DNA of 64,000 nucleotides. It comes from Lepus europaeus. Lineage: Eukaryota; Chordata; Mammalia; Lagomorpha; Leporidae. Made by a program: the position numbers and the translations under genes. Shown piece after piece: positions 45,180 through 57,656 of the stretch. The DNA is taken from positions 81,948,462 to 82,012,461 of the forward strand of contig NC_084834.1 in assembly GCF_033115175.1 (NCBI RefSeq), given 5' to 3'. Each line of letters starts with the position of its first letter. Positions within the stretch are counted from its first letter, which is position 1. The notes under the pieces were generated by a model. That model did not search any database, was not told where the DNA came from, and saw only the letters and a list, made by a program, of their open reading frames with translations.

Positions 45180-45269
45180 TGCTACACAGTGGGGGTGAAG
45201 CACAAGGCTATCAGAATTACCCAGGAAGCCTTTTTGTAACTACACCAGCCTGCCCCTGCCTGCAGTACC
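45180..45269 (+). mobile_element. Possible MER5-type hAT remnant
   Basis: TATCAGAATTACCCAGGAAG followed by CTTTTTGTAACTACACCAGC resembles a MER5-type hAT internal segment. Weak. Confidence 0.3.
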
Positions 45270-45270
45270 T

Positions 45271-45287
45271 CCCCCCCCCCCCCCCCC
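45271..45287 (+). repeat. C17 homopolymer
   Basis: Seventeen consecutive C residues. Prone to length variation and sequencing error. Confidence 0.9.
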
Positions 45288-45970
45288 GAGGTTCTGCCTA
45301 AGATGTGTCTCTGAACTTGAGGAACACCATCTGTTCACTTACAAATAGGCATTTTATCTCCAAAAGGGCAGGCTTGTGCACATGAGCCTCTTACATGTCT
45401 AGAAGGGGTGGGGAGAGGGGGACCCCAAGGCATACATCAATGACATAATCTTTCAACTGAATGCTGACATGTTCAAAAAAATGGATATGTCGCTAATAAT
45501 TTCTGAGTGATATATTCAGTTGGTCAAACTCTTGTACTAATGAGATGAAAATTGCTACTTTAAATACTCATACAGCTCAGTAAGCTTCTTTCTGTGAAAT
45601 TTTCATAAATGCAACCATTTGAGAAGAGTGCATCAGCTTAGCTCAAACCAACTATGTACTTCTGTTCTAAAAGCATGATGGTTACGGTCAACTTCGTATC
45701 AGAAGGAACAAGTCATTTTTATTCTGTACATAGTTCCTATACTTTATATCCCCAAGACCATCATGTCACAATCCCTTGAGCATATTTTTTTCCTTTTAAA
45801 AACCACTGCGAGAATTTGTAGCTATTGTTTTATTCTCCATGGAACTGACCTTCCAGGCTTCCTTTGCTGAACATCTTTAGTTTGTGAACACAGGGTACAA
45901 ACATAAATATACATACTGCTCACATTTTAATGTTGTATTCACATAACTGAATAAAATGATTATTTGTTTG
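45288..45970. other. Intergenic, no gene seen
   Basis: Unique DNA with nothing recognised. Confidence 0.5.
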
Positions 45971-46277
45971 TATTTTATACTTCTTCATTTGAAAGGTACA
46001 GTGACAGAAGGAGGGTTGAGGTAGAGAGAGATCTGCCATCCACTAATTCACTTCCCAAATGGCCCTGACAGCCAAGGACGGGAGCCAGTATCTCCACCCT
46101 GGTGTCCCATGCAGGTGGCAGAAACCTCAAGTACTCGAGACTTTATTTATTACGTTCCAGTTCATTCGCCAGAAGCTGGGTTGTCAGCGAAGTAGCCTGG
46201 ACTCAAACCATTGTTCCTAGGTGGGATGCGTGTGCCCCAAGCATCAGCTTAACTCAGTGTGCCATAACACCCACCCT
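45971..46277 (-). mobile_element. Old C-type SINE (reverse)
   Basis: TTCTTCATTTGAAAGGTACA, TTCACTTCCCAAATGGCCCT and GTGTGCCATAACACCCACCC. Confidence 0.8.
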
Positions 46278-47315
46278 AATAGTTGAACTATTGTATTTTA
46301 GTATACTTTTGCCAATTTATTTGGGATATAGGATGTGTTGAGCTTCTTTAAATATTCGTAAATCATTTCATTTTTTAAAAGTGGAAAATTCGAGCAGATG
46401 TGACAAATTACTTACGGAATTAGATATTCAAACTATTAGAAATATATAACAAGTGTTCACATCTGTAAAAGATTTATGAGCTATCTCTTATAAATACTTA
46501 TTTACTGAACTATAATATTTTTAAAATATAGCTAGCAATAATTTTTTACTCTGTCTCAAAAAAATGATTATTGTTACTCGATGTAAATGAGTAATTTCAG
46601 ATAGAGCGGGGAACATGAGCAAAGGCCTAGAGACTGGGTGTTACCATTTTCCTAAGTTAATATTAAGGCTGTGGTCCACAGAAAGCTTGCAGCCTGGGAG
46701 AAGGGAAATTGGCCATGCCAAGAGGGAATCAGTGGTGCAGTCGTAACACCCCTCCTCCAACCGCTCTTTTTACTTCTGGAGAGAGTTTGGCTTCCTCTGT
46801 TCAGATAGACTTTAATTATTTGGCTTCTTTTATACAGCCACATGTACTCACAGATACTCCCCCTGAGCTACAACCAGCACACTTTGTGTTTGCGTAGATG
46901 GTCAACAGCATGAAATGTAAGCCATTACTCATACATGGTTAGCCTGTATTTATAAAAAATGACACGTCAGCCTACAGAGAAGAGAATGATCAGTGAGATT
47001 CTCTCTTTGACCTCATCAAGACAGAAAGTTAAGATGACATTTGCGTTTAAGAATAACAATGAGTAAGAGATTCTCTTGGTCATTAGAAGAAATAAAATTA
47101 CAAAAAGCAGGAAAATAGCATCAATTAAATTAAAATGGATATAAACATAATTTTCACATTTATTTATTCATTATCCAGTTGTTCCTAGGTTCTAAGGGTT
47201 AGACTTGGCTTAGGTGATGCTGAGTCAATTACTTGTATTACTGAAGTAGAGTAAAGTCCTTCTTAGGAAGCTCAGAGTCTTGAACAGCACATGTAAATAA
47301 AAAAGCAAGTAATTG
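46278..47315. other. Intergenic, no gene seen
   Basis: Unique AT-rich DNA. Nothing recognised. Confidence 0.5.
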
Positions 47316-47648
47316 CAAGGCCATCTGTGTAGTGCAGCAAGTTAAGCTGCTGCTTTAAGTGCGTACGTTCCTATATCAAAGTGCCTGGTACAAGTCCCAA
47401 CTACTCTGCTTTGGATCCAATTCTTACTAATGCACTGGCTAGACAGCAGAGGATAGCTCAAGTACTTAAGACCCTGCTACTCATGCTGGAGATCTGGATA
47501 GAGTTCCTGGACCCTGGTGTTCTGGACCATCCCCAGCTTTTGGATAGTACGCAGCAAAATGGAGGATATTTCTATTCCTCTCCCTATGCCTGTCTCTCTC
47601 ACCATCCCTCACTCACTCTGCCTTTCAAGTAAATAAATCTTTTTATAA
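47316..47648 (+). mobile_element. Old C-type SINE
   Basis: GCAGCAAGTTAAGCTGCTGC head region to CTGCCTTTCAAGTAAATAAA tail. Diverged. Confidence 0.8.
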
Positions 47649-48461
47649 AGGCCATCCGTTGAAACAGCTGGCTTGTAACATTGTCATGAATCTAATATTT
47701 GGCTAATCCTACCCCACATCAGGCTGTTTTGGCCATCAGGGCCAGCTTGTAGACCACATGAATGATTATTATGAACCATTGTTTTTTCATTATTTAACTT
47801 CATCTTATTCTTTGACTTTTGTCTCAGACAGTTTTGTTTAAAATACCTCTGGCATATTCTCACTTGAATAGCTTCTCTCTTTTCTTTCCTAGTATTCTCC
47901 GTTTGTTTCCAAATTATAATAAGAAAAATTCATTTTTTACCTTCATTTGTATTTTGTTAATTTACCAAACCTCCCAAAAATCAATATGAGGAGATTTAGC
48001 ACTAGTGCAACACTTATATTAAAGAAAATGAAATTTTTCTATTTACAATCCAAATCAGACAAGAGAGGGGATGACTGGCTTTATTGTGGACAGTTGTTGG
48101 AAATATGAAATGAAATTAGAAATTGCCGTAAACTTTTATATTTTCTTCCTAGTCTTTATTTATAGCATAAGCACAAAGATCAAATGCTTCACCTTTGTTT
48201 GACTTAATTATGCTATGTTTTTATTGAATTTTATGTGCTATAATAGCATTGTTTTCTATATAATGACACATGATTAACAGGATTGTGTGGGCTGACTTCC
48301 AGACCACAATTTATGGCATGTTTCTCAAAGATAAATCACCATACATTTCTAACAAAGAACTTACAATAAATTTAGAAATAAAAAATTTGAAGTAAATTTG
48401 TAACAACTGATTTAGGTTATATTCTATAACAGTTCCTTATGTCTAATTTAAAAATGTTCCT
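47649..48461. other. Intergenic, no gene seen
   Basis: Unique AT-rich DNA. Confidence 0.5.
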
Positions 48462-48751
48462 TGGAGTGGGCATTCAGCCTTGCAGTTAAGATGCTGTTTG
48501 GGACACCTGCATCCCATATCACAGAATATCTGGGTTTGACTACTGGCTCTGTTCCCAATTCCAGTCTCCTTTTAATGTGCACCCCAGGAAGCAACTGGTG
48601 ATGGCCCAAGTAGTCCAGTCCCTGCCATTCACATGGGAAACCAGGATTGAGTTCCTGGGTCCCAGCCTTGGCCGTTGAGTAGCCCTAACCCCTAACCTTG
48701 GCCCTTGTGGAAATCTAGAGAGCAAAGCAGCAGATGGGATCTCTTTCTCTC

Positions 48752-48790
<39 letters not shown>

Positions 48791-48803
48791 CTCAAATCAT
48801 TTT
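48462..48803 (+). mobile_element. Old C-type SINE with (CT)n
   Basis: GGAGTGGGCATTCAGCCTTG head, CATCCCATATCACAGAATAT body and a (CT)n run at 48752-48786. This is the last lagomorph SINE before the UNC5C promoter. Confidence 0.8.
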
Positions 48804-49669
48804 TTAACTGTGTATTGATTAACTTCTCTGTTCCAAGCAAAATGTTAGGGAGTGTAAAAACAAATACTATGACTATATAACCAAAATAATATTAAACCAT
48901 TACAATATTATTTGAGTAAGCAATTTCAAATCCCAATGAACACTAGTAGTCCTAAGAAATTACTGTATCTCTCTCATCTTTTATGTCTTATTTTTAATTT
49001 TTTAATGTCTTTAATTAAGTTGAGGGTAGTTTACTGTTTCAAGTAGCTTTTCAAAGTTATATAACTTATTCTTAATTATATCATGAATATTTAATAATAC
49101 TTTTTTTTACCCTGTGTTCTGGAAGCAGTAGCCACCAGTTCAACATCTTGTATATATCCTCTTCATTTTTTGCTTATTGCTACTTACATTCAGTCTCCCT
49201 ACTTCTCATAGAATCCTAAGTGGAGATGCCATGATTTGTCTTCCCACTTTAATCCATTTGCACATTGGTGTCATATACTATGGCCATCTCATTGCTCAAG
49301 ACCTTTGGTTGCTTTAATGCATGAGGTAGGGCAGACCACATAATGATCCTCCAAACGCCTCTCAAAAAATAGCCCCCTCTTCCTTTCCAAGTTTACCTCA
49401 TGGTATTTACCTATATCCAGATGAATTCAAGTTCAGATCCTAATCTGATACTAATTTAGTGTAAGCAATTTCCTCCTGCTTAAAAGGAGAATATAATATT
49501 CTCAATTATATAGAATGCTTTATATAATGTGTGTATTAAATTAATACACACTATATACATATGACAAGGTGTGTTTGGCTAACTAATGTTCAAAAATATT
49601 GACCACAACAATGTTTTAAAATTGCAATTAGTAGTGGCATTACATGTATTACACTCTGGGTTCCAAACT
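48804..49669. other. Intergenic, no gene seen
   Basis: Unique AT-rich DNA. Confidence 0.5.
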
Positions 49670-49990
49670 AAATCACTCAGTATTTGCCATCCATGTCTTG
49701 CTCCTCTTCCCAGCCTTTTATCCAGGAGTGCCTTTGGCTTGAAATGCCTTCCTCTGCAATTCAGCAAACACAAAGTCTATTTTTTCCTATAGTCCTAGAT
49801 TTAATGTATTTTTAGTTAAGTCTCCATTGATCCTTCAATTTGAAGTAAGTGTCCCCTCACCACACCTACTGTAGGGATCCATCCATACCTTCTCCATGGC
49901 AATTCTGCTGTTCACTCTCTTTAGTTCTATGGTCCATCTTATTATCTCTTACCAGTTCATTAGCACAGCAGCAGAAACTATCATATGGTT
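49670..49990 (+). mobile_element. L2-like remnant
   Basis: CTTGCTCCTCTTCCCAGCC, TTTGGCTTGAAATGCCTTCC, AAGTCTCCATTGATCCTTC and TCTATGGTCCATCTTATTAT keep the order of the L2 3' portion. Confidence 0.45.
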
Positions 49991-52764
49991 TATCTTGAAC
50001 TTAATCTGAAGACACAATTTCCCACACTACGCTTGTCAGACAGCTCTTGCTACAACAATGCTGCACATACACACACACACGCATCACCTGCAAACATGGC
50101 AGCTGAACACAACAAGTACTTTTTTCTTGCTTATGGGTCACTGAGTCTGATGCAATTGTGTTAAGCTCAGCTAGATCAGACTCTGGGCTCCAGGCTGCAC
50201 AGCTCCCCATGTGTCTTTCATGCACCTTACACTGGTGACCACCTGCAGAATGTTCTAGTGGCTCATGACTAATAGCAGGAGCACATGGAAAAGAGTAGAG
50301 GTATGCAACAGGGGAAAGTGCAGCATGGCAGCACCCCCACATTCATGGCAGAAACAAGTCACTGGGCTAAGCCACCATCAGTTAGGATGTGAAAGCAGAC
50401 CAGCTTCTACGAATGCAGTTACAAGACCACTTGGAACATGCACATATAATGTGTGGCTGTGGTCCTGTGAGTCCCACAGACCTTTAAGTAGGAGAATTGT
50501 ATGGATTTAGTAATTGAGTAGGTGAAAGGAGAGAGAGATAGTAAGAATAACTCTAAAGTTTACACTGAGGTGCTGCCATTCATGTACAGAAAGCCACAGT
50601 AATGAATACTGTTCTTCAGATTATTATGTAAAGTAAGTACAAGGAACAATATAGAGCCTATCATAATAATGTCTCAAGTATAGACACGTTACAGAGAACT
50701 TTTGCACATACCTCATGTTCACAGTAACTTTATATGTCCATACTGTTGCCATTTTTTAAACAGAGAAATTATGAAGGAGTTACAGGGACTTCTGAGCAAA
50801 TAAGTTAGGCAAATGAAGACTTAAATTCATGTTTCCTGATCCATCATCCCATAAAGTTTCTTCTCTCTTCAATTTGTGAGGAAAAAAATGGTATAATTTT
50901 AATGAAAAATTAGAAACAAAACGAGGTATTAGAAAAGCTCCAGTGAGCAATAATTATAATAGTTATCCTTAGAAATATTCTTCTAAATTACACATTTTGT
51001 TATATTCCTTATTTTTGTTGAGCTTTTCATTGTTTTTCCTCTTATTGCCACTATACCATACTATACAAATGCAGAAATCACAATGTATTTGATTTATTTG
51101 CTCTTTTATTTTTCTTCTCATTCCTCTTTCCCTTTCTTCCTTTGTTCTTTGTATGCTTCTTTCATGCTTCTTTTTCTCTCTTCGTAAGCTTGTCTGTCAT
51201 CGTCTTTTCCGCTTTCACTTTTTATTAATATTGTCTCCACAATCCAACTCCTTGAAATGTTCCCTCAGTGCTACATACAACACAAAAGTTCAATGAATAT
51301 ATACTAGTGTCCATAAGTGGAGTCCTTTCCATTTTTTTATTTCCCAGCATGATAGAAAACATAGCCCTCCCCCTTTACTCAACCAACACTAGAGCTATTA
51401 TCCATCTACCTGTGATTCTTGAAAGTACTCCTCAACTCTTTTAATGTCTTTTATTTCTGTCCCTTTCCTCCCAGAGAGTTGTGCCAACCATAGATGATCT
51501 GGCCAGCATTCACAGTATCCATTATTGGTCACCACCTATGATTGAGATTATTCTAAAGGGACCATTTGATGACAGGAGATCAAGAGAATTAAAATTACTT
51601 GGGCTAAGGGCTTCCAGAAAAGTTATTGTGAAGGCATCTAATCTCACTACATCCCCCTGATCATGTTCTTTATTTACCCTGCCTCAAAAGAGCCCATGAT
51701 GTCAAGAGGTGGAAAAGCCAAAGGCAGATAAATAAAATAAAAGCCACCCATTATGGGACATGGAGCCAAGCTATGAAAAGAGCAGCACTGACCTCCCACA
51801 TTGGCCCTGGACTACCTATCCCAGATTTCATATTGTTGGAGAAAGACCCATTATGCGTCATATGACACTACTGATATGAATATGTCAGTCTTATTTTCAG
51901 GTGTGTCTTTTCCCAGACTCCCACAGTTAAAAGTATATCATGTTCTTACATTGTCACAATATTTTTGACCTATACTTAGAATTCTTTCATCAACTCATCT
52001 ATATTGTCTGTAAGATGGTAAAGCCTTGATTCCCAAGGATTATTCATGTGTATTCTTCAGGAGCCCTGGAGTGGGTTCTCAATATAATAGGAGCCAAATG
52101 AAAGTTTTCTGAATTGAATTGGACTCAACTCTGCCAATTAACAGTAAAAGTGGAATTACCTGTTTTTTAGTCATTCTTAAGCAAAGCTCTTCATTTGCCA
52201 CAATGATGTGTTGTGGCTCAAAAGTAAACAGGAAGAACTAATTCCCACACAGCACAAAAAAAAAAAAAAAAAAAGGAGGGGGAGGTAATCTGTTGTTCTG
52301 CCTTTCCTACATCCATTCTCTTGGTATATATTCTTTGCATTAATCTTCCATCTTCACATACTGACTTTTCTTTATGAGGGACACCTTCTGCCCACTCTCA
52401 ATCCAATTTTCCAGTGTAAAAAAAATTGGCACATGCCTTAGATCTTGCCACTGAGCTTATTCCAACCATCTGGCCATGGTGATTCCCTCAATTATTGGTA
52501 AGTGAAACAAGATAGGCTGGAGACATAATTCTACATTTTCTTGGCCATCTCAGAATGAGGATGCTCTTTGTGTTGAGATTGGTCATGATGAAGACAATGT
52601 AAACTTAGAGCTTCCAGGAATCAGAGCATGGAGATCACAAAGTCCATGAAGGAGACCAAATCCAAATCAGAGGACAGCAGAACCAAGCTATTGGGGTGGG
52701 AGAGGAGGACCAAGTCCTATGAATGTTTAAGTTCTTGCATTTAGAATATGACCCGTGAATCAGG
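49991..52764. other. Intergenic, no gene seen
   Basis: 2.8 kb without a lagomorph SINE. The stretch at 50020-50470 has the feel of an old mammalian repeat but I cannot name it. An A run is at 52255-52274 and a pyrimidine-rich tract at 51110-51190. Confidence 0.45.
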
Positions 52765-52849
52765 CACTAAATAAGTGCTAGTCTAGTATGACCTTGGGGC
52801 AAGTTATCTAACCACTCTTTTCCCTCACATATAACATAGGGATAATAGT
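52765..52849 (+). mobile_element. MIR, 5' piece (split by MaLR)
   Basis: TATGACCTTGGGGCAAGTTATC and AACATAGGGATAATAG are the MIR core. The element resumes at 53257. Confidence 0.7.
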
Positions 52850-53256
52850 TGCTGTGGTTTGAATGTGCTCCCCAAAAATTTCTGTTGGAAATATCCCCAG
52901 TGTGGTAGGGTGAGAGTCAGGGCCTAATGGGAGGAGTTTGATTGGTGGGTGGGGGGAGGCAGGGGCAAGCACCAGTCTGCTGAATGGATTAAAGCCATTA
53001 CCTCAAGACTGGTTTTGTTATCATGGAAGTGGGTTTCTGAAAAAGGAGGAGAGCTGGTCACCTCGTGCCTCCCTCATAGTCTCTCTTCCCCCTCCACCAT
53101 CAAGAACGTCATTGTCAGTTACTAGTTCACAGATCTTAGATTTGCCAGTCTCCAGGCCTGTGATAAAATAAGTTCCTGTGTTGTTGTTGTTTTTTTTTTT
53201 AATAAATTAACCAGTCTGTGGTATTCTATTACATCAGCACAAAACAGACTAAGACA
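52850..53256 (+). mobile_element. ERVL-MaLR LTR (MLT1/MST type)
   Basis: Starts TGCTGTGGTTTGAATGTGCT and ends AGTCTGTGGTATTCTATTAC ... ACAGACTAAGACA, both MaLR hallmarks. AATAAA-like polyadenylation sequence precedes the end (about 53201). It splits a MIR; ATAATAG occurs on both sides. Confidence 0.85.
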
Positions 53257-53375
53257 ATAATAGCACTATAATTTAATCCCCAATGTGAGAATTACATGAG
53301 ATAATCTATGGAAAGACCTGGGAATAGTGCAAGACACACAGCCAGTGATCAGTAAATGTTAGCCAGTATTAGTCT
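53257..53375 (+). mobile_element. MIR, 3' piece
   Basis: ATAATAGCACTATAATTTAA, TACATGAGATAATCTATGGA and AGTAAATGTTAGCCAGTATT continue the MIR begun at 52765. Confidence 0.65.
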
Positions 53376-54294
53376 ATGTTTTTAATCCATCAATTTTGAG
53401 TTATGCATAGGAATAATTTCACTTTTTGCTTAAGCTGTCTTAAGTTGGGTTTCTTTCAATTGCACATAAGTAAGTTTCATCTGATATAATTCATAAAAAG
53501 CACAAAGCTCCAGGATGCATGGGCTTATGGCAGGCCAGCTCTTTCTTGGGGCTAAGAGAAGGTGGGTTGATCAACTGAATCGGGACCATCTGGCTCTCCT
53601 TAGTTGGTGTCTAGCAAGAATGTTGTCTGAGGTTTCTGGGCCCCCAACTCCTACTTAAGAAAAAGTTTCCCCCACATCATCCTATTTGTTCACTAAAATC
53701 ATCCTTTTTTCTTGCTAACCTTCCTAGTATGAAGTTATTATTAGAAACACATAAAAAGACAAAAAGTAAGGAATCAAACATAAGGACAGAAATAAACCTG
53801 GAAAATATTTCTATAATTCAAATATATGTTCAGTTGTTTTTATTTAAGCCTTAAGCTGGAAACTTTTCCCATACTGGCTTAGAGTAAATAACATTATTAC
53901 TAAGCAGCCTACATGCTAAATAGCATACTTCTCTTGGTGTAGATTTCTGGAGGGATATGCAGGGGATTTGCATGCTTAATTCCCATTAGCACCTGTCACT
54001 GGGATTTATTATCCCAGAGTTAATTCTGTACTCACTGTAGCCAAGAAAAAGGAAGCCCTTGTATATGGATTTAAATGAAGCTTTTTATTTTTCAAAATGA
54101 GATGAATTTCTCATCTGTTCCTTAAACACCTGCATTATCCCAACCCTAAAAGATCATATTCCGATAAAGCTTCAGTGAAAAAAAAAATTGTCCAAATTAG
54201 TTTTTATCCAATAACTTGTCAAGTCAACTCATAATTTCAAACTGCACAGTGGTGGGGGTGTTAATCAAAGACTTCATTTAAAATTCATTGGCTC
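53376..54294. other. Intergenic, no gene seen
   Basis: Unique DNA. No gene or named repeat recognised. Confidence 0.5.
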
Positions 54295-54445
54295 TCATTC
54301 ACCCATTGCATATTCAGTAAACATTTATTGACCATCTATTCGATGCCAAACTACATTCTAGATTCAGGGTACAGAGTGCTGAACATACTATAAAAAAAAG
54401 AATTCCTCCCCTTGAGAAGCATGCAATCTCTTGGAAAGAATACAT
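54295..54445. mobile_element. L2-like remnant
   Basis: ATTCAGTAAACATTTATTGA, GATGCCAAACTACATTCTAG and CTCCCCTTGAGAAGCATGCA follow the L2 3' consensus. Confidence 0.55.
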
Positions 54446-55079
54446 ACATATACTCATACCTGTGAGTATCTGTATATTGTGTATACACGTATGTGTATAT
54501 ATAAAATAATGACATATGGAAAGTGGACACATGTGAATGCAGTTGAGCATGATGGATTGGTGCTGTAGGTATGCTGGTCAGAGAAGTCATCTCAACAACA
54601 GGGATATTTGAGTCTGTGTCTGTGTGACATTAGCGACTCAATGGCTCAGAATTCCATGAAACACTGTGCTTTCATTTTCATGAAAAGAGAAATAGGATAG
54701 TCAACAAAATCTCTGCAGAGTATGTTGATAACCCAAGATAAGCTGCTCTGTGGCTGCAGATAGCAGGAAACTTGCTGGCTGGTGAAGCCCATCTATTTGC
54801 AAGTGTTTTCCCTGCCCTTGTGCTCTCCCTCTCCCCTGCTTTCCCATCTCTGCTCCACAGACCATTTCTCAAACCATTCTTCTGCCCTCTTTAGGCTGAA
54901 TTTCAGTACTGAACCACTTTTTCCCTTTTGATCCCTTAGTCTTTCTGCCAAGGAATTCATTTCATGTGGTAATGGTTATAGAGCACCTCAAGGCTCAAGC
55001 AGTAGTAGGCGACAATTTCAGCCTTCTTTGACTGTCCTGCACACTGAGAATTTTTCCCTTTTGAACCTTTGTGATGATG
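54446..55079. other. Intergenic, no gene seen
   Basis: Contains a short TATG/TATA-rich stretch (54440-54510). Otherwise unique. Confidence 0.5.
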
Positions 55080-55160
55080 GATTAATATTGATTGAGCACT
55101 AACTGCATGCCAGGCTCTGTGCTAGGAGCTGCAGATGAAATGATAAAGGCAAAAGTCTCT
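55080..55160. mobile_element. L2/MIR-like remnant
   Basis: TTGATTGAGCACTAACTGCA and TGCCAGGCTCTGTGCTAGGA are the shared L2/MIR motif. Confidence 0.5.
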
Positions 55161-55317
55161 GCAATAGATAAAAAGTGAATAACTTTTGGATGTTGTTCAT
55201 ATGAGAGGGAATATCCAGAGGAATTTACTTCTTACTATTACATCGTCCTTCTTGGAAAATTTCTAAAAACAGATAACAAATGACCCTTTTTGGTGATCCT
55301 CAAAAGAAATGATGGTC

Positions 55318-55475
55318 TTGCTATACCGCCCAACATGGTAGCTACTGATCACATGTGGCTATTTAAATAAAAATTAAAGTTCTCAGTTCACACTAGCCAC
55401 ACTGCAAGTGCTCAGTAGCCACATAAATCTAATGTCTACAAAGTTCTGTTGAACAGCTCTGGACTAGATAGCCTG
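55318..55475. mobile_element. hAT-type DNA transposon remnant
   Basis: ACATGGTAGCTACTGATCAC, ATGTGGCTATTTAAAT, ACTAGCCACACTGCAAGTGC and TCTGTTGAACAGCTCTGGAC match a common mammalian MER-class repeat; the exact family is uncertain. Confidence 0.5.
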
Positions 55476-55524
55476 AGACTGATGGAAATCTCCCATCAAT
55501 GGAAAGAACAGCAATTAATGATAA

Positions 55525-55710
55525 CTTTGTGTTAGACGGTTTACATATGTTTAATCCTTATCCTTATATAAGGATTGAATAATTACCCTACAAGATAATT
55601 ATTACTACTACTCCCATTAAACTGACTGGGCAAACAGAGGCACCTAGCCTTATTGCTCATTACCTGTCAGGTAGTCACTGGAACTAAGAGTTTAACCAAC
55701 AGTCTGGCAC
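55525..55710 (+). mobile_element. MIR remnant
   Basis: TTTACATATGTTTAATCCTT, ACTCCCATTAAACTGACTGG, AACAGAGGCACCTAGCCT and GGTAGTCACTGGAACTAAGA follow the MIR order. Confidence 0.6.
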
Positions 55711-56689
55711 CAGCACTCCCCCCACCTCCCTTTACCAAATGTCACAGTATCTTGTCGTCTGACAGCTGAAGAGGGGGTGTAGAAATTTTAGTGTGGCAGG
55801 CAGAAACTCCATAGATATAAGACAGAACAGTTCGGTCAATGTCTTTGGCAATCATGATCTTTACAGACCTATCAAATTTGTCCAAGACAGGACTCACTGG
55901 CTCTTTAGGTGAAGCTGAGCAGACACACCACAGCATGTCAGAACTAACAAGAAGAAAATATTTCACAGAGGAGACGGGCAAAGGTTCCCTGACTGGCCCA
56001 GGGTAACAGAAAATTCAGATCATAGCCAATATAGGCCTCCAATGCCCTACCCGTGTGTTCACTACGCCCCCCTTGTACATAGAGTTTTAACATTTCCCTG
56101 ATGCATTATCTATTAATTTAGAAGTGTACTATTCTTAGAGAAGGGATTTGTTCTTCCCAAAATGCTGGCTGAGCCTTGCTGTTTGACCTTTTTACCCATC
56201 CCCCTGTCTTTTTGTCTAGCCTTGCCTTAGTTTTGACTCCTACATTCCTCATTTAATTCTTCCAACAAGACTTCACCACCTAATTACCCAGACAATCCTT
56301 TCCCATAGAAAGGTAAAATATTCAGAGGTTTGAGTCCTTCCACTTCCCGGTAGGAATCTGGACACGAAGCTATAGCTCCCACCATCACTTTGAGTATCTA
56401 CAAATATTGTTCTTTTTTTTCCTTTTCCCCTGGGAGATTTTCTCCCAGTATCCCCTCACCACCCATAACATACTCAACGTGCCCAGTCACCAGGATGCAC
56501 GCAGAGCAAGCACTGCTGAGGAGGACTTTTCTTGGAGCTTTTAATTTTTGTTCCACAACAGACAGGTCATGGACGCTCAGAGCATAAAACAGTCTAAGTG
56601 GCACTGAGCACTCCAAGAGTGCAGTGGACTGGGGCACTGCCAAAGCTTCAAGCCTTCTTCCCCACCACTGAGGACTTCAGTTCTAGCTT
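55711..56689. other. UNC5C upstream flank, no repeat seen
   Basis: About 1 kb of unique DNA directly 5' of the CpG island. A minus-strand open frame (55981-55742, 79 codons) has non-random composition but no domain I can name. Distal promoter elements may lie here. Confidence 0.45.
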
Positions 56690-57656
56690 GCACCTGGCTT
56701 CGCCGCCGCAAGACCCGAAGTGGGAGAGCGAGTCCAGTCCAGTCCCGGGAATCTGGCTCCGGCTTTGGCGACTCGGTGAAGCTGGCAGGAGGCAGGCTGA
56801 GCTCCACTGCAAGCAGCCAAGTGGCCCGGGGCGCGCCCGCTGCCCTCCCAGAGCCCAAGTCTGGCGCACCGCGGGGGGCAGGCGCGTTCCCATTCCCGGC
56901 AGCCGCCTGGTCCTCCGTCGCTCCCCGGGCCCTGCTTCTGCGGGTCGCGCCAAGGCCGGTCCCCACCATCCACGCTGGCTGGCTGCGGGTCTCTCTCCGG
57001 AGTCTACCTTACATAAGGCGGCCGGGCGCGCTCCCGCCGCTGCTGACCCCCCAGCGGAGTTGGGAAGTGTCCTGCACGCCTCCTTGACTGCCTCCTCTTG
57101 GGAGCTGAGCGCCCCTGGTAGAAGGTGACCCTCCCTGGCCGCCACCAGCAGCGGCAGCCTGGGCGTCTCTGTTGCCCGCTAGAGAAGGCTGCGATTGGAG
57201 CCGGGAGCGCCTCGCTGTGCCCAAGCGCCTTCCCTCTGCTCCCTCCTCCTCCCCCCACCCTGTGGCTGTGTGTGTTCCCTGCCTGTGAGGGGACCGGGCC
57301 AGCAGTCCAGGCTCAGCGCGCGGTGGAGCTGCGGCTGCTCGTGCTGCTGGGAGGAGCGGTGGAGGTGGCTGCCTTGCGCCTCCCCAGACTTCCCAAGTGG
57401 GGGCAGAGCAGGCGCTCGCTGGAGACATCAGTTAGAAGGCACAGGCAAAGAGGGACCAGCAAACTCCTCCTTGGCGTCTCCTCTCCACCCCCTTTTGGTC
57501 CCTGCCCTTGGAGAAAGTGGAGTGTGGCGCTGGGTTGTGGCGATTTCTTCTGACTGCTTCGTGGAGCACGGATTCAGCAGCTGCCGGGCGGCGCGGGGCT
57601 TTCCGCTGTTTGCGCCTCTCTCTGGGTGGCTTCCCCACGGCACACCTCTGTCTACC
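56690..57656 (+). promoter_or_regulatory. UNC5C: UNC5C CpG-island promoter and 5' leader
   Basis: Composition changes sharply near 56690 from AT-rich intergenic DNA to GC-rich DNA dense in CpG, and this continues through the UNC5C start codon. No convincing TATA box was seen; the nearest TATA-like string is ACATAAGG at about 57011-57018. A GC box (GGGCGG) lies at 57586-57591 inside the likely leader. No ATG occurs anywhere in this block. The transcription start cannot be placed from sequence alone, so promoter and 5' UTR are annotated together. The long open frames on both strands here follow from high GC and stop-codon poverty and are not called as genes. Confidence 0.8.

Noticed and set aside
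48680-48702. CCCTAACCCCTAACC telomere-like string
   Set aside because: Only two imperfect units inside an old SINE; not an interstitial telomere tract.
57009-57428. Long antisense open frames across the CpG island
   Set aside because: GC-rich, stop-poor DNA gives long frames on all strands; composition is Pro/Arg/Ala-rich with no domain.
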